In this document: one piece after another, positions 43,955-56,963 of the stretch
How the letters are laid out: each line of letters starts with the position of its first letter
Position numbering within the stretch: the stretch's first letter is position 1
Source: Brugia malayi
Lineage: Eukaryota > Nematoda > Chromadorea > Rhabditida > Onchocercidae
Direction of reading: 5' to 3'
Assembly: GCF_000002995.4 (NCBI RefSeq)
Contig: NW_025062479.1
Coordinates: forward strand, 21,324,721-21,388,720
DNA length: 64,000 nucleotides
Notes under the pieces: model-generated
Seen by the model: only the letters and a program-made list of their open reading frames with translations
What the model was told of the DNA's origin: nothing
Databases searched by the model: none
Made by a program: the position numbers and the translations under genes

Positions 43955-45570
43955 ATGCTTTCTGGTTCATAGGGCACAGATACCTTGTCTTTTTAAGATA
44001 TAATCCGGTACTTTATATAAATTCTACATTGTGTATATCTTACACTGCTGATGTTACGGAGGTTTTTTTCTTTTTGAGACTGTAATCATCTTGTCCAAGT
44101 GTGTTTAGTTATTGGATATAGCATTACTAAAAAATGGCCAACCAACATTTCATCCTTGCTCTGAAGATATTTTCCGGCATTGTTTTTGTCACGTTTACTT
44201 TTAGATCATATTCCACACCCAGAAAGATATTAAAACCTCTTTCGGCATTAACTGTACTTAACTTTTCACTAAGATGTATATATCCTCACCTATGTGTTGT
44301 TCCAGCAACTTCTTCAAATAAATACTTTCGTTTACATTACTGCTATATACTTCCTCATTCACTATATATTCCTTTTACATTTTGAAATGTGTAGCGCTCG
44401 GGAAGATATAGGACAGCGAAATGATGTACAAATGAGGACATCCGTATCATTAAAAAACGACTCAGGTTTTTGTCAGTAATGGATGTCCTTCTTCCTCTTT
44501 CTCATACAGAAAGCATTATTTTTTTTTTTTTTTTTACATGAGTAAAATTAGTCTGAATAAATTACTTTCTTGGTAGATATATCAAACATGCAAGCAAAAG
44601 AGACTTTAAATAAAAAATTTGACAGCCATTAAAAAAAGCAATACAGCAAATAATTAAAAATACGTACTGGTCAATAGGAAATATTGAGAAGCAATGAGCT
44701 GGCAAACTAGTACAAAATACCGGATGCTCCAGTAACATCACAGCTAAAATTTCTTGAAGTACCTAGAATAATTTTAAAAGAAATCACAGATACCTAGGAA
44801 TTTGAGATTTAGAGAACGATTCCATTTAGAAATTAGGGTGTAGAAACCCTGGATACTAAGAATTTTATAAAGTGATACCCAAGCCTTTTTACTGTCTGAT
44901 TTCATATGGAATGAAGAACAATCATTAATCACATAAAATAAAAAAAGAACTTTTTGAGAATTCTCATAGAGTCATTACGCCAAGTTTTAGTATTCTTAAA
45001 AGACCGTCTTATTAGTCAGTCGCTGGAATGAAGAGACAAAATAATTAAAACAAAGTAGGCGAAGAAGCAGCTCAAAAAAGTATGCAACTCTTAACATAAT
45101 TTAATGCCAAAATGGAACTTTTCTAGGACATAGCATATAAGGAATCTGAAAAATATGATTTGGTGTCAAAGGAAAAGACCCAAGCTGGGTGAAAAGGAGC
45201 CTAGCGAAGAGAAGATATGTAGAAGGTGAAGAATCATCCTAGTGTTGCCACAAAAATAACGGAAGGAAAGAATTGCACAAAACGCCAGCAGTTCAAAAAT
45301 AGGAATTACAACCAATCATATCACGCACTATTATGATCAACATGCAAATTAAACTACGTTTGCTGAATCATAATTTCTGTATCTTGAATTCCTTCCAAAA
45401 TTCCAACAACCTACAAGAAAGTGGAACTTCCAGTTAGTACATATTTTAATACTTTTTACTTCTATAAATTTAGATCAGAAAAACAGGAAGATAAGCGTCA
45501 TGTCCCTTCAGAAAAAAAAATTACTGAATGTAATAAAAAAATTGAGATCATTTTCCAAATACACATCAAA
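43955..45570. other. Intergenic region between converging DDAH-like and Flower genes
   Basis: Holds the two 3' UTRs. AATAAA hexamers on the plus strand at 44317 and 44556 could serve the DDAH-like gene. A poly(T) tract lies near 44519. Open frames at 44134-44385 and 44294-44479 show no family resemblance and I do not call them genes. Confidence 0.55.
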
Positions 45571-46611
45571 TTAAGCCATAGATGGATTTCCAAAGGATGC
45601 CGGTGTCTGTTGTTGGTTAACATTAGCATTCCACGCTGGATCTGTGGTACCGCCCATCGATGATAAGTCTGCTTTTTTGCCCAGTGCCAAGAAACCATAT
45701 ACAGTGCCCGATGCAAAAATCATTCCACTACCAAGTACCGTATTTAGCTCAGTGCACAACAATATTGGTAGCACGCCCATGCTATAAAATTTTAGTTGTA
45801 CATAGTTTTAGGAAAAAAACAAACATCGAAAAATGTTCTTTTCAAAAAAAATTCAAAAAAAGTACTTTAATAAACAGCGGTGTTGTAAAGATGTTAGGTA
45901 ATAATTATCCATTTGTGTTAGTATTGAGAAGAACCATTCTACGTGTATTAATAGTCTTTTTCGCTTAGAATCTTTGAAACAGATGACAATTAACATGCAT
46001 TAAACTTATTAAAAACTTACATACAGTAAAGAGCCCCTTTCTGCCAATATTTTCGTGATTCCGAAAACATGGCAATTTTTTCAATGAAATCGATAAACAT
46101 GCAACAAAACGGAGCCTCTAATGCTACCGTCAGTATACCAAACGCTCTGCAACATACGAACAGCTATAGAAATCTACTAGTATTTAAAGTGACACTGAAA
46201 TGTTAAAACGACATCTCTGATAGGCATTTATGAATTTTAAAATAAACTCCATGAATTATTTCGTGATTAAACAAAGGTTAATTCTTAAAAGGATTAAGAC
46301 CAGTGTAAGACTTTTGGTAAGTCATATAGAAAATTAACCTTATAACAATTAAAATCTATTAATAGCTTCTGTAATATAATAATTATTGAATGAAAGTGTA
46401 ACTAAATAAAAGTAACTAACAGTTGTAATAGAACAGCAATGATACAGGTTGCAGACAATGAAACTAAGCCAAGTACGGCAAAGAAAATAGCCACAAAACC
46501 ACCAAGTACTCCAAGTCCTTTTGCTAGGAAACGCACCCACCATGGGAAAGCAGCATTTGGATCATGCTCTTGCTGCATTTGTGATTGAAGTCCAGACGTC
46601 GCCGCACCCAT
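45571..46611 (-). CDS. Flower/CACFD1-type vesicle membrane protein
   Basis: A 175-residue multi-pass membrane protein of the Flower family, in flies linked to synaptic-vesicle calcium entry, endocytosis and cell-fitness signalling. Exons on the minus strand: 46611-46421, 46146-46021 and 45781-45571 (stop TAA); both introns are phase 2. After a polar N-terminus with PWWVRFLAKGLG, hydrophobic segments cover roughly residues 33-52 and 54-72. The family signature LEAPFCC starts at 73, with the conserved Glu at 74. The third exon has the LGSGMIFASGTVYGFLALGK block (LFGSGLIFGTGVVYG-type in relatives), then a polar tail rich in Gln, Asn and Thr. Length is typical of the family. It is convergent with the DDAH-like gene and in the same orientation as MED14 upstream. 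Confidence 0.93.
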
Positions 46612-48242
46612 TGTATTATGAAGTTACCTTTTGTTAATAAATCTAAAATACATTTAGCAACCATAAACTCAAAGTTATTACACATACATTATTCCGACAC
46701 AGCAAAAATCTAATAACAAATAAGCAACAAAGTTGAGTGGAGAGTGTCGAACTGATTTGAATACCTAATTATTTCAGGCTCCTAAAAATCAATCTTTGTA
46801 AGTAAATACTATACAAAACAATGAAATTGGAAAGGAATGTGTAACCAGGTGGAATAAAGTAGGAATATATGAGAGGGAGAGATGCAATGATCCCTCTTCC
46901 CATATCTAGAGTACAATGATGAAATGCACCATGCTGATCAATTTCCATTTCTGAATCAACATTCGCTCAAAAAATCCCATCAGTCAATCAATACTTTCAC
47001 AGTTTTAACAGTCCACTTTCATGAAGTATATTTAATTTAATAATAACATAAGTTATTAATAGCATTTAATATTAGATTTATTCATGATATTGCAACTGTC
47101 TCTTTTCTTTAAATAGACCATTATTGTAAACAATCACATTTATAACGAAAGTAACAAAATAGTGAAGGTTAAAGAATGAGACTTCTGCGAAACGATAGAT
47201 GCTCTTAATATGTTGTATGTAGTAGGGAATGATTTCATTGATAAATATACAAACAAAAGCTAAAAGTATGAAATAATATATCCTGAAATAAAGGATTAAA
47301 CAACGAAATAAAAGATGAAGTTACGAAGATATATGAAACAGTCTTTTTATGCAGTCAAAAAAGGCTTTAAAAAATGCATTTTTCAAAAATACAAGTTGAA
47401 GTAATCCTGCAAAAAACATCAAAAAGTAACAAGAAATTCAAACGTATAATAAACAAATTCATGAAATACGAAAATTCCAAAACGATGCACAAAATGAATA
47501 AGTGAAAATAGTAAACCAAACATGAACTTGAGATCATTATTAATTATCCATTATTTGAAAAACTACCAAATCTCACTATTTTCATTTATTCGGTTTTTTT
47601 TTTTTTTTTTTTCATAATTACTATCACTAAAAATGCACTGCAATTAGTCGTCGAAAATTATGACTGATTATTTCTATGTTTTTCTCTTCTACCAGTAATA
47701 ATGAAACCTCAGCATTTATTAAAAAAGTGACTTTCTTCATGTACATTAATACTAGTTTTTCAAAAACCATTCACAAACAACTGCAAAACTTTGAAAATGG
47801 AAATGTTCAAAACATTTGAAGACATTTTTTTGTCTTCAAAGATTTCACCTGATTAACGGCTCTCCAAATTTAAAAATTAAGCTAACTTCCCAGAAAACCT
47901 GTGGTAGAATTAGTGATCAACCAAAAAAATGGAAGAGGAAAAGACCAGTGATTATAAATAAGCTGTTGTAAAGACAGTGTAGTAATTACCATATCTTCGC
48001 TAGATACGTAAACTTGTCAGAAAATATACTAGAAGTTCATACTGGTGTTAATAAACCCAAGAATTTTTTACTCAATTTATGGAAAACTGAAATCGCCAAC
48101 TCAGTTCTGGATCGTTCTATCCATTTAAGACACTTGATACTAAGAAACATCACAATAAAAGAAGCAAATCCTATATACGAAATAACCGGAAAAACTCGAC
48201 GCTTTTTAAACCTGAGAAAGAGGTACCACAAAAATGCTCTCG
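46612..48242. other. Intergenic region between MED14 and Flower genes
   Basis: Contains the MED14 3' UTR and the Flower promoter. It is AT-rich, with a poly(T) tract near 47587. Open frames near 48014-48259 and 48037-48231 lie just beyond the MED14 stop and show no recognisable domain. Confidence 0.55.
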
Positions 48243-49168
48243 CTATCGTTGTACAGTAAAATTATGAGCAAGAGAATAGATAGCTGGCCACAAAGCTGGT
48301 TCATTTGTCAGGGAGTACTGCTCGGAAATATTCGACAATACAGTTGTAGCATTGCTAGCATCATCATCTGCACCGCTGCTACGTCGAGCTACGGTATTTC
48401 TAAAGCAACTAAGTGATAAGCTCGACACTAATCGAAGATATAACAAGGATTGAAACGACTGATATCAGTGAATTCATTTGCAAAACAAATAACTTGAACT
48501 AAAGTTACTAGCAAAATAAGAAACTTTTTTAACTTGTCATTTCCTTCAATATAGAAAATAAAGTCAGTTTCATTTTTTGATTACCTTTTAAAACTTAAAA
48601 TCTAGTTATTTCAGAAAAAGTATCATAAATCTCACGTTTGAGTGTTGTAAATGAGAGGTATCAAATGTTTCGATGCATCTGCATTTTTTTCTGACGGATT
48701 ATGACGCGCTGGTCTTAGACAAAGCTAAAAGTTTTAAAAATTGATACAATAAATGATATACAGAAATGATTTTTTTAATGACCTTCATATATTTTATGTC
48801 ATTTCGAGGTCTAACACAACTAACGCATATCTTTCAAAGAACTAATAAGTTCTTCAATTCAGGGAACTTACCAAAATGAGAACACTGATATTCGTCTGGT
48901 CAATAACAATGCCAGGTGAAATGCGTGCTCTTGGGACTGATCCTTCCTGGCTCCACATCACCAATTGGATTGATGGACGCCAAGGAGTATCTTCGGTCCA
49001 ATTCTATTTGAGTAGAAACAATTTTTTAATTTTTCAAATGTAGGAAATGCTATTACTTAAAAAAATATTATTGCTTCGGAGTATATCTTTTCATAAAAGT
49101 CTAAGTATACTATATGTTATGATAAGTACCGCATCTATCCCGGTACATCCTAAATATTCCGAAATTTA

Positions 49169-49208
<40 letters not shown>

Positions 49209-52200
49209 GAATAAAATGCACAAATTTGAATTCCTGATTTCTTAGGTGATACAAAAAAAAAGATGAGGAAGAAAACTTTCTGAACACATATCGCAAAAGC
49301 TAGTTATTGCCATAAACAAATGTAATAATTTACCATTTGTACACTCATTATACGAGTAATAGCCGAAAATGCACCCGGTGCAGCAAGCCTGCAGGCATTA
49401 GCGAATGCAACTACAGCAATTTCATTCCCCAATCGAGCAACAAATCTCACGAAGTAAAGCTCCGCTGTACGGATATCATTATCAGCCGGAATATCTTCAC
49501 CATCTAAAAACTTGAAAATTCTGAATTTTCTGAATTATACAATTACTTAAAAAAATATTATTACTTGAGAGTATATCTTTCCATAAAAATCTCTTCCGCT
49601 CTGTATACTATATATTACCATGAATAAAAGTTATATATCCTAATCTCAATACATCTTTAATTTTTGAAAAGCAATTACCATTGCACAGAAAAACTGTTAG
49701 GAAATAAAAGAACAGAGCATCTTACTGACATAACATAAAAAATGGTATATTTTTTCTCAACAATAAAAACTGATCGAATAATAGAATAAGTCAGCTGAAA
49801 AAAACTTGCCGAAATCCAACTTCATTTTTAAACTCATTGTTTCTTCATCCAAATAGATATTCATATTAACCAAGAATGGTTCATGTTTTAGATTCGGTGG
49901 TGCAGCACCCAATACTGATAATCGAACACTTTCTGCAGTTGCAATTAATTGTCGAAATTGGATGACTGGATGTGCACCTGATCCACGATGCTCTCGACGA
50001 TATCCTTCTAAGGCTGGTCCCAATTTTGATAAGTATGCTAATGCAAACAAATACTGATCAAGAGCACAACTCCCTGTAACATTCGTTGACAGCATCACAT
50101 AATTAGTGATGAAGCACATTCCAGGGCATATGACGTAGCACTCAACAAAAAATACGAAGCAACCCACCAGACTCATCAACGGATGTCATGCAATGCAGCG
50201 AATCATGGTCCAGCAAAATTGGAGTCCTCGAGCGACAGTCTGACGAATATCGTAAGGAAGAACCAAAGCTATCTAAGGGTGGAACCGATAATGACATATG
50301 TGACATTGGTGATGACACAATTCTCGATGCCGGAGAGCGAACCATCTGAAAGCGAAAACTGCACGACTAATTAGATAAATACAAAAAAAACACAGGTCGG
50401 GAATCCATTATTTTGAAAATACTTTTACTCTTCCTTCGTTTCATGCTATTTAAAGTTGTGCATAACACTACACCTCGAAAATTTAAATTCTGGTTGTTAA
50501 ACAACAAAAAGCATGAACTACCTGATGAGATGGTAGCGACCCAGGTCCAGAACTGGTAGCTGTCCAGGCAAAGGCACTAGGCGACTTTTCTTCATTTGCG
50601 CTTCGCAGTTCAGGACTAAAAAAAAGCATAGAAGATTTGCACTGATAGCAGCATATGAAGTAATAATATTTACTGCACTGTAGATCGCTTTGGATCAATA
50701 TAAATCTCCACAATTTTCCCGCAGAATGAGACTTGGAAAAGACATAACTGAAGAATGTAAATTCAAGAGAAAAATAAAAATATGTTTAATTATAACAATT
50801 AAGGAATGCTTACCTCAAGAAATTACTACAGAACTGGCGCAAACGGAATGCACATGCTGAACCCAGTGAACAGTCACGTAAACCAATACGCGAATTACCC
50901 AATAAAAAGAATTCCAAATGCACATGGCCATAAATCAAACGAATTCTGTATTCGTCCACTATTGATAATGTGACCTAGAAGAAAACAACTATTTCTTGAG
51001 TTAATAACGAAATTAAACCTCTCCATTTCGTAATTTGGGTTAGCATAAATATATCTTACACATAAGTCCTGAATATCGTTTAAAAAAGTGGAAATAACAG
51101 AAGCGTAATATAGTTTCAGAAATGTCGAAGAGTTACCACGCTTTGATATCTCTACCATATCTAATCCATAACACGATGTGACGATAGAAATGGAAAAAAA
51201 CCGAGAAATTAAGAAAGCTCCCAACCAATTTACTAACAAATGCATACTTGCAAACTCAATGCTAAAGCAGCATCATAGCACATCATCTGACAAAATGCAC
51301 GCAGTGACTGAAGTCGAATTCGAGTGAATGAATGAAGTGCGGAAAGCGGAGCAACAGAATCAATTAAATATTGTACAAGACCAATAAGGGAACGTTGTTT
51401 ATTGAATCGTTCTTGAAGACGAGAAGCTAACAGTATGTGTGGATTCCACAATCTACAATTATTTTCTGAACAATAAATTCCAATATTTATAACTTGACTT
51501 ATCACAGTCAACGAAAACAATACTATTTGATATCGCGTCACTAAAAGAATCACAAAACATAATGCCAATACACTGAGGCAATTAAAAGACAGGTTATTAG
51601 TAAAATTTGTTAAAATTTTCCTTTTTATATTCATCATAAGTGAACAAAAAAGAAAAAATATTTTATGAGCAGAAGAAAACGAAAGAAATGAGAAGACATA
51701 AAAGTTATATTAGCTTCATGACAGAAAATATGTAAAAATCATACATTTCGGAATTGCTAAGATCAGCTGTTGTTGTCGCACGACTTGGTCCAATTCCAAA
51801 TGTAAGATAAAAATACTGCTTATTGTTTGGAGCTTTTTGCGTTCTCCATGAAAGCATCATCAACATATTGCGATTTGAACCGTATGCTAATACAAGTTTA
51901 TGATAGGTGAATGCAACAACCTATAATACAATGGGCTATCAGCATTTAATTATAAAAATGAAACATCAAAATCAATTGAGTAAATACTGTGCGAACCAAA
52001 TGATCCTCGTTATACATTAATATCGTCTACTAGTTACAGCTAAAAATGAAAAAGATCTCTCATTGAAAAGTTTGTGTTCACGTTATGCACTTCCTAACGT
52101 TAAAATTTGTATAAAAAAAACAAAGCATACATTACAATACTTATTATAGTGACTATAATAAGCAGCTGCAAACTCCTTCACTGGATCAAACATATGTGCA

Positions 52201-55200
52201 AAAACGATTAAACGATCAATCATGTGAGTTGAAACACTCTCCGACGTATTTGGTGATGAAACTCCTCCACTACCATGAATCTCCAGAACCGTCGTTTTCG
52301 TCTGAACAGCCATTTTTATTTTATTAGTTAATAAGCGACACTTGAGTTTATGGTTTTTTACTTAACAAGTTTCTCCAGTATGATACTTTTTCCAATCAAA
52401 AGATTTCTAATGTGGAGATAATCATGAAACCTTTGCGGACTCATAATCAACATGCATAATGGGCTCATAGAAATCAGCAACCAATGGCGTATTAATCAAA
52501 GTGCATTCAAACGGCCAAATAACTCGAGTTCTTGTATCCAGTCGAAGGCAACAGTTAATCACGGATGAAAAGAAATCATCGGATCCTGCGGGTATGGCTT
52601 CAGAAAAGCTGAAAAAGAAAACCTAATTTAAACATAATTTCGAAAACTAAAAATGAACCAAAATTTAGAAACAGAAAAAGTTACTCTGTTATATGCAAAA
52701 TTAGGCCACCAACTGTTGGTTCCACAGTAAGAGGCTTATACTTCACATTACGGCGCTCGAGTTCTTCACAAATCCTCATAAATGCCAGTCGATCATCCAA
52801 AGTTGCTACGGCTGATGTTAGCAATCTTTTGTCACCTAACCAACGGCGCCGCTAAAACACAGCTTGTGGGAGTTTATATGATTAAAGAAAAAGTTTTCAT
52901 TTTCTAAGATCAAGTCAAGAAAACCCATGTAAATATTGGCAATACCTTCGTGGGAGGTTCCAAATCATCGTCACTTTTCCCACTTAAGAAACTTGACTCC
53001 GGTAATGTTGTCAGCAATTGAGAAGGATGCAATCGCACCATATTCAGCTTTCGCTCAACGTTTGACAATAAATACATATCAATGTTTACTCCAATTTGTC
53101 CGTTAGGAGTAAACGAAACTATCTGGTAAAATTAAAACATTTACAATCTTCGAAAATTAAACGTGTTAGTATATATAGGTGAGTTTTTGTTATAATGTCT
53201 ATCAATATTTTATATTCAGCCATGATATTATAAATATCTCCACAATTGTCCAGCGCTTTTTAAAAGTATAAATAATTCTCATATTTTAGTCCTGTAAAAT
53301 ATTCCTTCGATAATGAAATAACAATAATTGAATCATAAGTGCATAAATTACACCTGAAGAGCAACAAAACGCTTACAAGATAATACATTTCCTCTTTGAT
53401 AAACTGAAGGCATATCCTATCAGGCGGAAGTTCTGGCAAACTTGATAGACGAGCGCAAAAGACGTTTTCTGGAACAATCCGGACCGGGAGAGGTGCAACC
53501 GCTTTACGATACCGTTCCAACATTAATAAAATTCTGTAAAACGTTCAGTGTTTTCCACTTTAACAAACAAGTCAACAAATCTTAAAATCCTGAATCTGGC
53601 ATGTTATATGAGTCCAATAAAATACCTTAGCCTCTCCATCTTATCTGTGATTGTTTGCAAAGGTACACGATCGTCGATAAGCTGTTCCAACTCTCGAAGC
53701 TCTGTGCATGATCCTAAAATTACAAGAGAATCCAAAAATGAAGACTTGGAATTCTCTCTTTTACTTATTTAAATGTCACGGGATATAAAATTCATATTCG
53801 AACAACATTAGAAAATACTCTTTCGAAGAAATTCAGAAGTCTACCTAATGCTCGCACAACTGCAATCACATTTCCAGAAAAATCATTAACTGATACAACG
53901 AGCATTTCGTCAGCATGTGACTGGGCTCCTAATAATGGATAAGTGAGTGTGGGAGCAGCTCTACCGGTAAGTGATACAATAACTGGTGGTTTCAGCAAAC
54001 CAAGCCTCTCACGGATACGCAGAAGTCGTTCACGGCAACGAACACCAACTGTTTCGGATAGCAGACGATTAATTGATAACCTTCTATAAACGATTCATGG
54101 TTGAAAAACTCGTTTTTGTGCAAAAAATTGATAAAAGATTATCATAATCTTACAGCACAAACTGATAACGTCATATTAATCTTAAATTACAGATTCATCA
54201 GAACTCACCCACTGCGATCATCTATATACGGCAAGCCTTTGCCTACCGGAAAATGCCGCACACGTAAACCATTATGTTGATTTTCTTTATCGATAAATAT
54301 TTTAATCTTGTATTGAGAAGTGTACCTGAAAATTTATAAACAGGATTGCAATGAATTGTAGAAATTGTTCAATAAAATGAAAAGTTGTCAAAAACCCAAG
54401 AACAACGCAGCAACAAACAATAAACTAGTGAAGCACTTAAACAGTATTTTAATGAATAGCTTTTCTCGAAATACTCTCATGACAATCTATTACACTGAAG
54501 GGAAGCAGTAAAACGTGAACTTGCAGATTTTAAAATATAAGCAAGTACCTATTATGTGTTCTTTTTAGCCAATATGCCAGTGTAAGAATGCCCATATTCC
54601 GATCATACCGTTCAATAGCAGCATACTGACACATGTCACCACTGAACACTTGGGTTGCTTGACAAAACAACACATCCAGTTGTAACATTTGTGCGAATGA
54701 ATGGAGCAAATTATATACTTCTTCAAGTGGCTAGAAAAAACACGCAACAAATATGACCTAGGGTCAACAATTTAAATTTCTTTAGAGGCTGTATAAATAA
54801 GACCAAAAAAAAAACTTTAAAACTGAATGCAGTGGAGATTTTACACAAACAAAATTCTATCACTTCGCATGTATTCAAGCTCCAGCTACTATTAATTTTG
54901 CCATACGAACCGATTGGTAAGATTTTCTCATTACAAAGATTTTTCCGGATAATTATTATCTATGAATTATTGTTTGCAACTTAATTGGTTCTCCTGTAAG
55001 CTAAAGTCTGTTAACAGAAACTAAAAAAAAAATTCACAATTATGCACTAGAAATGGATACTGATGGAAATGCTAGATTTAATCCTTCAAACTCGCAACAA
55101 ATACCAACCTCTAAACTTTTATCCATCCTTAACTGCAAAACATTATGGAGCATATTGACTTGTAATGGATGGACCAATTTAGTTCCAAAACCAATTTCAT

Positions 55201-56963
55201 AATCTTCGACTAATATTTTGATGTTCAGCAAAGTCCATTTTGTAGCTGGCCGCTCACCCAATAAGGTTAGTGACACTTCAAATTCACCATTAACAGTCAT
55301 CGTTACCTATAAAATTTCTTAAAATCTTTTGGAGAACTTTTTGAATAGCACAGTTAATTTTCACCCCAAACAAAACTTTCACAAAAAATGTGATATCATT
55401 TGTTATAGCAAGACTACGCAAACGATTTTGAGTTGTATCACAAAATCATTTCATACATAGCCTTATGCTGCAACTCCCAAAATCAGGATAAATATCAAAA
55501 TTTACCATTCCATTTCTAATCACAGTTTTTGATATACGAGGTGAAAGCTTCGTCCCGTAACTTGAAAGGCGATACTGTATGACTTGATTGAGTCGAGCTA
55601 AGACACATGCTTCTTCCCGTGATGTTATTGGTGGATCAGGGATAAAACGACTCTGCAAATAGATGTTTTTGAGGAAGATGTAATTTTGACATAAAAGCTA
55701 TTTCTCAGCAATTTAAATAACAAATCGTTGAACTAGATTGTGATTAAATACTGATTTCAACAAAACATGTCTTCTGTCTTCCACAAAACAGCAAAAAACT
55801 ATGCTTAAAAGAACTGAATGTCCTATAACAAATTATAGGATTATTACCTTTATGCACAATGGAAGTCGTGGAAATGTCCCAACTGTGAGAACATCAACAG
55901 CTAAAGCCACTTGGAAGATTGGCAACCTTGATAAAAAGAAACATCAGCATAAATTCCTATGAGTGTAGTTTTGATTTTTTGAAATGTTTCATAAAATTTT
56001 TGCTTCCACATTCCTTCGTTTTCATATTAAACACATCTTTTTACTTACATATCAACTTTTTTATCAATATTTTTTTTTTCTTTCACAATTTTATAAATAT
56101 TTTCCAAACGTTCAATGTGCACAAAAATTTGAGAAGACATAAAACAATATCCCTCGTGCTACATAAAATAATTTAGTATGCTTCAGTATTTTCAAATTCA
56201 TCTCTTTAAGATGAAATCAACCTGGCAAAAACAAGCTCCTCTCGTGCTAGCTGCACCAAACGATCAGCTGTATCCACGAAATACTGTGATTGCTGGTCCA
56301 GGAAGTAGCAGATCGACTAGAAAATACGTCTATATAGAAAAATTTTCTACGAAACATTTACATATTAAATGCGTTAATTAATAAAATAATACTTACAGCA
56401 CACGATTCAAATTTCTTTGACGATTTGACCCATTTCACTACTGCGAGAAGTTTGATAAAAAGTACACGCGTTGAATGTGCAAATTGTACAATGCTAATTT
56501 TTCTATCAGAATCGAGCTTTTTTGGCAATCTGAAATGTTAAATATCTGTGATTACATTCTCTGTTCTTTCTCCGTTTCAAAAAAAAAAAAAGAAATTTAT
56601 TTCACTCAATCAGCAGTAAAGAGGCTTTTCGCAGAAGTGCACAGCTTGTATGAAAATGTAGTTTTGGCCATCTTATACAGCATTGGGTTCATTTGAATAC
56701 ACATTAATTTTTAAAACCGTAAGCTATTACTATTGGAAACTGACAGAAAATTCCTGTAAACAAAATTATTCCGCAAGCTTAAATTAATCAAGCTACCTGA
56801 CGTGTAATGAAAACTTGATAACTTACAGTTCGGAGAGAACAGTAAGTTCATGAAAAATTTGCTGTACGGCAAATTCAATCAGATGTCCTAACGGAATCAC
56901 CGGTGGTCCGCATTTTTCCGGTACAGTTGGTAACATCGGTTTCATATATTCTTCATCGTCCAT
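48243..56963 (-). CDS. MED14: Mediator complex subunit 14 (MED14/RGR1)
   Basis: Scaffold subunit of the Mediator coactivator, bridging transcription factors and RNA polymerase II (model 1285 aa; human about 1450). Exons on the minus strand: 56963-56827, 56529-56397, 56316-56222, 55926-55848, 55652-55506, 55306-55109, 54730-54549, 54325-54209, 54080-53845, 53713-53626, 53533-53377, 53122-52946, 52851-52685, 52608-52431, 52301-52131, 51920-51745, 51452-51248, 50974-50814, 50615-50522, 50345-50168, 50073-49810, 49503-49334, 49003-48872 and 48458-48243. The N-terminus is diagnostic: [77 protein letters not shown]. Later blocks such as [13 protein letters not shown] and [13 protein letters not shown] also align in order. 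A Ser/Pro-rich segment sits in exons 19-20. The intron after 49810 uses a GC donor. The acceptor of the last exon is the least certain junction. Confidence 0.93.
49051..49125. repeat. Short repeat shared by neighbouring MED14 introns, copy 1
   Basis: Begins ATTACTTAAAAAAATATTAT and matches 49542-49625 with about five differences in the first 51 bases, then again over a TATACTATAT block after a small gap. It lies in intron 22 of the MED14 model. Confidence 0.75.
49173..49207. repeat. (AT)n dinucleotide microsatellite
   Basis: About 17 uninterrupted AT units, in the same MED14 intron as copy 1 of the intron repeat. Confidence 0.9.
49542..49625. repeat. Short repeat shared by neighbouring MED14 introns, copy 2
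   Basis: Counterpart of 49051-49125, in intron 21 of the MED14 model. It carries about ten extra bases near 49591 compared with copy 1. Confidence 0.75.

Noticed and set aside
44134..44479. Two overlapping open frames between the DDAH-like and Flower genes
   Set aside because: Hydrophobic AT-driven composition, no domain, and position in the expected 3' UTR zone.
48014..48259. Open frames next to the MED14 stop as an extra MED14 exon or separate gene
   Set aside because: The MED14 C-terminus aligns with its family up to the TAG at 48243-48245; the frames beyond have no resemblance to MED14 or other proteins.
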